Origin: Bacillota bacterium
Lineage (GTDB): Bacteria > Bacillota > Halanaerobiia > B1SED10-174
NCBI GenBank assembly: GCA_007122335.1
Contig: SKTZ01000021.1
Span: 1-64,000 of the forward strand
DNA: 64,000 nt
Direction: 5' to 3'
Of the stretch, positions 58,701-64,000 are shown in pieces. The first letter of the stretch is position 1. The number at the start of each line of letters is the position of its first letter. A program made the translations under genes and the position numbers. Under the pieces are notes generated by a model, which was given only the letters and a program-made list of their open reading frames with translations, had not been told where the DNA came from and did no database searches.

Positions 58701-61700
58701 AAAACTGGAATTAACAGGGGAGCAGAAAAACGCCCTCAACCTGGATAAAAATTTACTGGTTCTGGCTGGGGCGGGTTCCGGGAAAACCCGCGTTTTGACC
58801 GAGCGTTATCTAAAAATTGTGGAGCATTCAATTGCAAGGGGAAGACCGGTTAAACCGGGAAATATTTTGGTTGTAACCTTCACCGAAAAAGCAGCGGGTG
58901 AAATGAGAGAAAGGATCCAGAAAAGAGTAGAAAACCAGAGAGGAGAGGACTGGGAAAATTTTTCCGATCACTTTCTGGATAATCAAATCTCGACTTTCCA
59001 CTCCTTTTGTGCAAGACTCCTTAAGACTTTTCCCCTAGAAAGCGGGGTTGATCCTGAATTCAGAGTAATTGAAGGTTTTGATCAACAGCAGCTTCTAATG
59101 GAGACTGTGGAAAAAGAAATTAATCAGCTTTCCCGGGTACAGGACCGGGGACTGGAGAAATTACTTTCCCTTTGGAACAGGCGTCAGCTGGAAAAAAACT
59201 TAATTGAACTGGTGGATAAACGATATGAAATTAAAAATATCCTGGAGGAATATGAGAATTCTAACCCGGATGAATTGCTGGACCGCTGGTTTGGGAAAAA
59301 AGAATTTCCCTATTTATCCTACAAGGAAATAATTGAGTTATTACAACCTTTAATTGGGTACTCTGAGCTTAACGTTCAGGAAAGCGATAAGGGAATCAGT
59401 TTTATCCGAGATCTTGCCGATTTTTATTTCTATCTTCAGAACAAAGGGCTACCCCCTGATATCTGGGAAGAAGCCATTGATTTTCATGAGCTGGTTAAAA
59501 AATTTATTTCTTCTGGGGATTACCTGACAATGAAAAGCCACCATCAGGTAGGTATAAAAGGTAATTGGAAAGGGCTGGAAAAGGAACACCAAGAAATGAA
59601 AAAGTTGCTCCTGGAAATAAGGGAGAATCTGGAAAGGATTTTGCCTCCTGAAGATATTAACCTTTTGCCTACCCGTTTTGATCGGGAAGCTGCCCGTCTT
59701 TTTCCCCATTTAGCACAAATTGTCAGGGGCTGTATAGATCGGTTTCAGAAAGCCAAAAAACAACAAAATTTTTTGGATTTTAATGATCTGGAGGGCTTTA
59801 CTCACTCCTTAATTGTCAATAATAAAACCGTTAGCCAGAAGCTGGGGGACCGTTTCCGGTATATTATGGTTGATGAATTTCAGGACACAAACTCCAGGCA
59901 ATGGGAAATTATTGAGAGAATCTGGCGGGGCGGAAAGAAAAGCAACCTCTTTTTGGTGGGAGATATTAAACAGGCTATTTATTCCTTCCGGGGCGGAGAT
60001 GTTACTATTTTCCACAGAGGAAAAAGAGAAATTTTAAATTCTGGGGAAGAGATTATTTTTAACAAGAATTTCCGTTCCTGTGGGAGCTTGATTAAATTTT
60101 TCAATTCTTTTTTTAAAGAACTTTTTAAGGGTGCCAGCGCTGAATATGAAGCGCCTTTTCAAGAATTGGAACCCGGAGAGGAAAAAAAAGATTTTCCGGG
60201 GGAAGTAATGGCTTTAGTTATTAATGAAAAGGGAGATAGATTGAGTCGGATTTCCGCTGAAGCCCGCACGGTTGCTGAGAAAGTGTCTGATCTCCTCCCG
60301 CTTCTGGAAGAGGATCAGAAAAAACCACGCCTGGCAATTCTTCTGCGGAGTTTAACCCATGTCCACCACTATGAAAAGGCTCTTCGCAAGAAAAAAACAG
60401 GCTTTACTACCGTTCGAGGGAAAGGTTTTTTCAACCAGCAGGAAATTTTCGATTTATGCAATTTGCTTTTTTTCTTGGCTAATCCCCGGAAAGATATTGA
60501 ATTGGTTGGTCTTTTACGTTCACCGTTGATCGGGGTCAGCGATCCCGAAATTTTCGAGTTAGCCCAAATTGAAGGTAATTCGTTTTGGGAAAAAATCCAG
60601 AAAGCAGAGGATAAATTATGGATTAATATAAAAAAAGACCTTTCCCGGTGGTTTTTTCTCAAAGATCGCCTGCCCCTTGGGGAATTTCTGCAGGCAATTA
60701 TTATGGATTCCAGGCTTTTTCTTAACCTGAGCCTGGGAGAAAGAAGCCAGCAAAAAATAAGAAATGTGGAAAAATTCCTGGAAATCGCCCGCAGGTTTTC
60801 CCGGGGAGGAAGATCATTGGGAGAATTCAACCATTTCCTGGAACAGCAACTGAAAACCCCCACCGAAGAAGGGGAAGCAGTTACAGATGTTGATACTGAC
60901 GTTGTTATTATGAGTATTCACCAGGCCAAAGGGTTACAGTTTCCTGCTGTAATCCTGGCTGACCTAGCAGGGCAATTTAACTGGGGGCATGGAGACCCAA
61001 TTCGCAAGGGTAAAATTGGTGAAAAAGAAGAGCTGGGGTTTGGAGTGATTGATCCCGAAACCGGTTTACGTGGAACCCCAGCTGTTCGGAAGAGAATAGG
61101 AGAGAGGTTGAAGGTCGAACAGCTTGCTGAAGAAAAAAGGCTGTTTTATGTTGCGGTAACCAGGGCGGAAAGATACCTTTTGCTGGTTGGTTCAAGGGAA
61201 AATAATCGGGAAATTGATGATTTTTCTCAGGCCAAAAGTTTTTTAGATTGGCTGGAAGTTGCCTATGGAGGACCGGGTTTTCCTCTGGCCCGGGAGGAAG
61301 GGGTTTTAAAAGTAGAGGAGGTTGAAGAAACAGAAAAAGATCTTTCCCCCCTGCCCGGGGTGGAGAAAAACCCTGTTTCCTTTCTGGAGGGGATTTCTGA
61401 AGAAGAGCTTGTTGGTTGGAAACCAAAACCATTACCCGGGCATTTGGAGATTGAACTCAGCCCCACAGATCTTAGTTTATACCTGACCTGTCCTTTGCGC
61501 TACTATTACCGCCAGGAGCTGCTGGTGGATGAGAGGATGCTACTTCCCCGCAAAGATTTTGGCAGTGGGGAGAAAAAAAGAGTTGAACCCGTAAAAGTGG
61601 GCAAGATTTTGCACGGTCTTATGGAACAAAAAACCTACCAAGCCACAGGACAAATTTGGGAAGATCAGCTGAAAAACCTGGAAATTTCCCAGGAGTTGCA

Positions 61701-62199
61701 GAAAGATTATCAGAAAGAATTAAGAAAGCATTTGGATAATTTGCAGGCTTCGGGCTGGCTTGATAGAATAAATAGAGCGGAGGAAGATATCAGAGAGAAA
61801 AAATTCCGGGTTAAATGGAAGAAAAAGGATAACCTTGTAATTAATCTTAAAGGCATTGTTGACCGTTTAATCAGGGAAAAAGATGGGTGGAAATTAATCG
61901 ATTTTAAAACAACCCATATCGGGGATAAGGATATTGAAGAAATCACCTGCAAAAATAATTACCACATCCAATTGGCCTGCTATATTGAAGCCCTGGGCTG
62001 TCTACAACCGGGAGTGGAAATTGAACAGGCCTGGCTCATATACACCTCGGCAGGGCAGGCAATGGAAATCAAGACTTCCGAAGCCACAAAAAAAATAATT
62101 GAAGATGTTGCGAGGCAGATCGCCGCAAGGAATTTTCCGTTGAGAACCGCTGAACACTGTAATTATTGTGAATTTTACTCGATTTGCCCCGCGTATTAA
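58693..62199 (+). CDS. addA: AddA-like UvrD helicase-nuclease
   Basis: 1168 residues from GTG 58693 after GGGGGGA; longer upstream starts fall inside addB. Superfamily 1A motifs are intact: LTGEQKNAL, VLAGAGSGKT (Walker A about residue 27), VTFTEKAAGEM, the IMVDEFQDTNSRQW region (motif II about 393), VGDIKQAIYSFRGG, and SIHQAKGLQFPAVIL with LFYVAVTRAERYLLLV late. The C-terminal nuclease has WKLIDFKTTH and HIQLACYIEAL. Unlike textbook AddA, it carries cysteines in LTCPLRYYY (about 932) and CNYCEFYSIC (1156-1165). Confidence 0.93.
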   Translation: MTEKLELTGEQKNALNLDKNLLVLAGAGSGKTRVLTERYLKIVEHSIARGRPVKPGNILVVTFTEKAAGEMRERIQKRVENQRGEDWENFSDHFLDNQISTFHSFCARLLKTFPLESGVDPEFRVIEGFDQQQLLMETVEKEINQLSRVQDRGLEKLLSLWNRRQLEKNLIELVDKRYEIKNILEEYENSNPDELLDRWFGKKEFPYLSYKEIIELLQPLIGYSELNVQESDKGISFIRDLADFYFYLQNKGLPPDIWEEAIDFHELVKKFISSGDYLTMKSHHQVGIKGNWKGLEKEHQEMKKLLLEIRENLERILPPEDINLLPTRFDREAARLFPHLAQIVRGCIDRFQKAKKQQNFLDFNDLEGFTHSLIVNNKTVSQKLGDRFRYIMVDEFQDTNSRQWEIIERIWRGGKKSNLFLVGDIKQAIYSFRGGDVTIFHRGKREILNSGEEIIFNKNFRSCGSLIKFFNSFFKELFKGASAEYEAPFQELEPGEEKKDFPGEVMALVINEKGDRLSRISAEARTVAEKVSDLLPLLEEDQKKPRLAILLRSLTHVHHYEKALRKKKTGFTTVRGKGFFNQQEIFDLCNLLFFLANPRKDIELVGLLRSPLIGVSDPEIFELAQIEGNSFWEKIQKAEDKLWINIKKDLSRWFFLKDRLPLGEFLQAIIMDSRLFLNLSLGERSQQKIRNVEKFLEIARRFSRGGRSLGEFNHFLEQQLKTPTEEGEAVTDVDTDVVIMSIHQAKGLQFPAVILADLAGQFNWGHGDPIRKGKIGEKEELGFGVIDPETGLRGTPAVRKRIGERLKVEQLAEEKRLFYVAVTRAERYLLLVGSRENNREIDDFSQAKSFLDWLEVAYGGPGFPLAREEGVLKVEEVEETEKDLSPLPGVEKNPVSFLEGISEEELVGWKPKPLPGHLEIELSPTDLSLYLTCPLRYYYRQELLVDERMLLPRKDFGSGEKKRVEPVKVGKILHGLMEQKTYQATGQIWEDQLKNLEISQELQKDYQKELRKHLDNLQASGWLDRINRAEEDIREKKFRVKWKKKDNLVINLKGIVDRLIREKDGWKLIDFKTTHIGDKDIEEITCKNNYHIQLACYIEALGCLQPGVEIEQAWLIYTSAGQAMEIKTSEATKKIIEDVARQIAARNFPLRTAEHCNYCEFYSICPAY

Positions 62200-62217
62200 A
62201 ACTGGGAGGCAACAATT

Positions 62218-63444
62218 ATGGAACTAAAAAGGATCCCCTGGGCTGAAATAACGCCCCCCTTTGCTATTAATCTTGTAATGGGTTTTTCTCTTGGAGGTTT
62301 TGCTGCTCTTTTACCAATGGTCAGGGAGGATTTCCAACTCTCCCGGACCCAGGTGGGCTTTTATACAACCTTTTTGTTTTTAGCTTCTTTTGCTTCGGCG
62401 CTTTTTGCAGGCTACCTGATTGATCGACTGGGAATAAGGAAGGGTTTAGCTCTCGGAGGACTGGTAATGGGGAGTTTTATTGCCCTGTACGGTGTGGTTC
62501 CCAACTACAGTTTTCTGCTGGCTTTTGCCTTCGGAGCTGGTCTCGGGCAGAGTCTTTTAACCCCTGCGGGAAATAAAGCCATAATTGCCTTAACCTCTGG
62601 TAAGTCCAGCAATACAGTTATGGGTTTATTCCGTTCCGGGGTGGGAATCGGTTCCTTAACCGGGGCTTCGGTCTTGCCGGCGGTTGCCATCCACCTTGGA
62701 TGGAGAATTGCCGTAATTGGTGCCGGGCTGGTCTGTCTGGGATTAGCAGTTAGTATTTTTAAAAACAAGGGCCTGGCTCAAAGAGACCAGGCTTATAAAA
62801 ATGATGGAGAAAAAGGTGGTCCTTTCAAAAAAGAAGTCCATGATTTACTGGTAATTCCCGATTTTCGTTTTCTCCTGCTCACGGGATTTGCTTTTGCTTC
62901 CGTTTTGGGCACCCTTATTGGTTATTTGCCCCTCTGGTTACACGAGGAAGGAGGGTTATCCCTTTATCACGCAGGTTTAGGACTGGGACTGGCCCAGGCC
63001 GGAGGTGTTTTCGGACGCCCCTTCTGGGGTCTTTTATCTGACCGGTTCCGGTTTTTCCGGCAGGACCTGGTAATGACAATTCAGAGTATTATTGTCATTA
63101 CTATTCTTTTGGTTTTTGCTTTTGCAGGAACAACTCTTGCCCGGGGAGCTTTATTAACACTGGCCTTTTTTGTAGGTTTTTCTGGTATGGGCTTTGCGGG
63201 GGTTTATTTCGGATTTCTGGGAAGCCTTGCGGGAGCAATTAAAACAGGTGTGGCCACTGGACTGGCTCTGTCCTTTGTTCGTCTGGCAGTAGTTGCATTG
63301 CCTCCAATTTTTGGCTTAATTGCCGATCAAACTGGCCACTACACTTATTCCTGGATTTTAATTTCGGTATTTCCAATTCTTTCTGTCCTATATTTTTTCT
63401 TCCTCCGGGGGAAAAATCCCCAGCCTCAGGATTACCGAGGTTAA
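62218..63444 (+). CDS. Major facilitator superfamily transporter
   Basis: 408 residues with twelve predicted membrane helices. The loop 2-3 motif is GYLIDRLGIRKGLALGG, and the equivalent in the second half is GLLSDRFRFFRQDL. A charged central loop (about residues 180-205) divides the halves. The pattern recalls the cyanate/metabolite-transporter subgroup (CynX/NarK-like), but the substrate cannot be told. Starts 19 bases after addA, so perhaps cotranscribed. Confidence 0.92.
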   Translation: MELKRIPWAEITPPFAINLVMGFSLGGFAALLPMVREDFQLSRTQVGFYTTFLFLASFASALFAGYLIDRLGIRKGLALGGLVMGSFIALYGVVPNYSFLLAFAFGAGLGQSLLTPAGNKAIIALTSGKSSNTVMGLFRSGVGIGSLTGASVLPAVAIHLGWRIAVIGAGLVCLGLAVSIFKNKGLAQRDQAYKNDGEKGGPFKKEVHDLLVIPDFRFLLLTGFAFASVLGTLIGYLPLWLHEEGGLSLYHAGLGLGLAQAGGVFGRPFWGLLSDRFRFFRQDLVMTIQSIIVITILLVFAFAGTTLARGALLTLAFFVGFSGMGFAGVYFGFLGSLAGAIKTGVATGLALSFVRLAVVALPPIFGLIADQTGHYTYSWILISVFPILSVLYFFFLRGKNPQPQDYRG

Positions 63445-63811
63445 GGGGAGACTAAATTTTTGGAGACAGGTTTGCTTTAGTCCTGATTTTGGGATAAATA
63501 ATTAGCAGGAGAGATTGTCTTTTATTAAAAAGTTATCTGAATGGATTGCCCTGCTCCAGAAAAGAGTCCTTAATATCCATTGAGTTTTTGGTTGCTCCAA
63601 AAATTTTGATTTGCTGGATAAAGTAGGGGAGTAAAAGTGAGTTTTTCGGTTAAATTTGCTAATTAACGGGCGTCTATTTTCTTAGAAAGAAAAATTTAGA
63701 ATTTATAGGACTTTTTTGGGAAGTCAGAAAAAAAGAATAGCGGGGATAATATAAAAGGAGTATAATAGTGAAGAATGGGTTCAATATTTTTGTTTTAGAG
63801 GAGTGATTTGT
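63445..63811 (+). other. Intergenic region before the OmpH-like gene
   Basis: A 367-base AT-rich gap. I see a possible -10 (TATAAT 63761-63766) without a clear -35. One tiny frame, TTG 63515 to TGA 63583 (22 residues, amphipathic), follows an AGGAGAG site; I do not call it a gene. Nothing else is recognisable. Confidence 0.5.
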
Positions 63812-64000
63812 TTGCTTTGGAAAAAATTATTGCACGGCGCTCTAATCATTATGGCAGTACTTATGGTTGTGGGCGTTTATACTGTTGTTACAGAAACTCC
63901 CCTTTTACAGGCAGGCCCTGGAGAAGGAGAGTCTTCAGTAGGACATGTTGATATCCGCAGGATTTTTGAAGCTCATCCCGATACCATGTCTGCTGAAATG
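63812..64000 (+). CDS. OmpH/Skp-like periplasmic chaperone (3'-truncated by the window edge)
   Basis: 63 residues are visible from TTG 63812 after AGAGGAG; the frame is open to the window end. A basic start and a membrane/signal helix (about residues 8-28) are followed by GEGESSVGHVDIRRIFEAHPDTMSAEM. That VGxVDxxxxxxxHP pattern is the usual beginning of the mature OmpH/Skp domain, before its long coiled-coil arms. Skp chaperones outer-membrane proteins, so it supports a diderm host. Only the beginning is seen. Confidence 0.75.
   Translation, partial: MLWKKLLHGALIIMAVLMVVGVYTVVTETPLLQAGPGEGESSVGHVDIRRIFEAHPDTMSAEM

Noticed and set aside
63515-63583. A 22-residue amphipathic frame (TTG start) after an AGGAGAG site
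   Set aside because: It resembles a small amphipathic toxin-like peptide, but it is too short and has no promoter or terminator of its own. It is mentioned only within the gap entry.

Overview
This is a gene-dense stretch of bacterial chromosome with about 60 protein genes and short intergenic gaps. The gene set points to a Bacillota (clostridial-type) anaerobe: MutS2, IreB, RuvX, DUF1292, MltG, YqeG, Asp23/AmaP, a T-box in front of alaS, strong AGGAGG ribosome sites, many TTG starts, a SleB-type cortex-lytic hydrolase, and a 2-oxoacid:ferredoxin oxidoreductase. A secretin with PilM/N/O partners, and the start of an OmpH/Skp-like gene at the right edge, suggest a two-membrane (diderm) Bacillota such as Halanaerobiia. 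That placement is inference; no 16S or species-specific marker is present. I found no tRNA, rRNA, insertion sequence, CRISPR array or prophage.

Layout. 1-14 kb: the 3' end of mutS2 converges on a class A penicillin-binding protein. Then come tyrS with a potentially regulatory leader, an anchored beta-propeller-like protein, T-box/alaS, ireB, a candidate structured RNA, ruvX, DUF1292, mltG, yqeG, a SleB-like hydrolase and fur with a possible Fur box. 14-18.3 kb: an accessory membrane-protein run made of a Crp/Fnr regulator, two Gate-domain proteins, a DMT exporter, a DUF1576-like membrane protein and an overlapping orphan GHKL ATPase. 18.3-26.9 kb: rtcB on the minus strand, a lone type IV pilin, a PAS histidine kinase with a REC-winged-helix regulator, a 35-residue lysine-rich peptide gene with its own promoter and terminator, an S9 peptidase and a threonine aldolase.

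27-35.5 kb: one compact type IV pilus / type II secretion-like operon (ATPase, platform protein, four minor pilin-like proteins, PilM, PilN, PilO, a PilP/GspC-like protein and a secretin). 35.5-39.2 kb: the housekeeping run pepP, efp, asp23, amaP, nusB. 39.2-51.9 kb: an AbrB-type transporter (minus strand), two unknown membrane-anchored proteins, a CaCA exchanger, a secreted lipase-like protein, tex, korAB, acylphosphatase, a helical protein with a CFI-box-like tail, an amidohydrolase and an AhpD-like protein. 52-64 kb: asnS, a conserved hypothetical, a 33-residue membrane peptide, a membrane HD-GYP phosphodiesterase, an AddB/AddA-like pair, an MFS transporter and the OmpH-like start.

The most unusual features are small. 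Two tiny genes (23455-23562 and 54361-54462) have ribosome-binding sites buried in strong hairpins, and tyrS has a leader with two mutually exclusive hairpins. A structured intergenic segment near 48.6 kb has switch-like alternative pairings. Both AddA-like and AddB-like proteins carry a Cys pattern typical of Fe-S nuclease domains.
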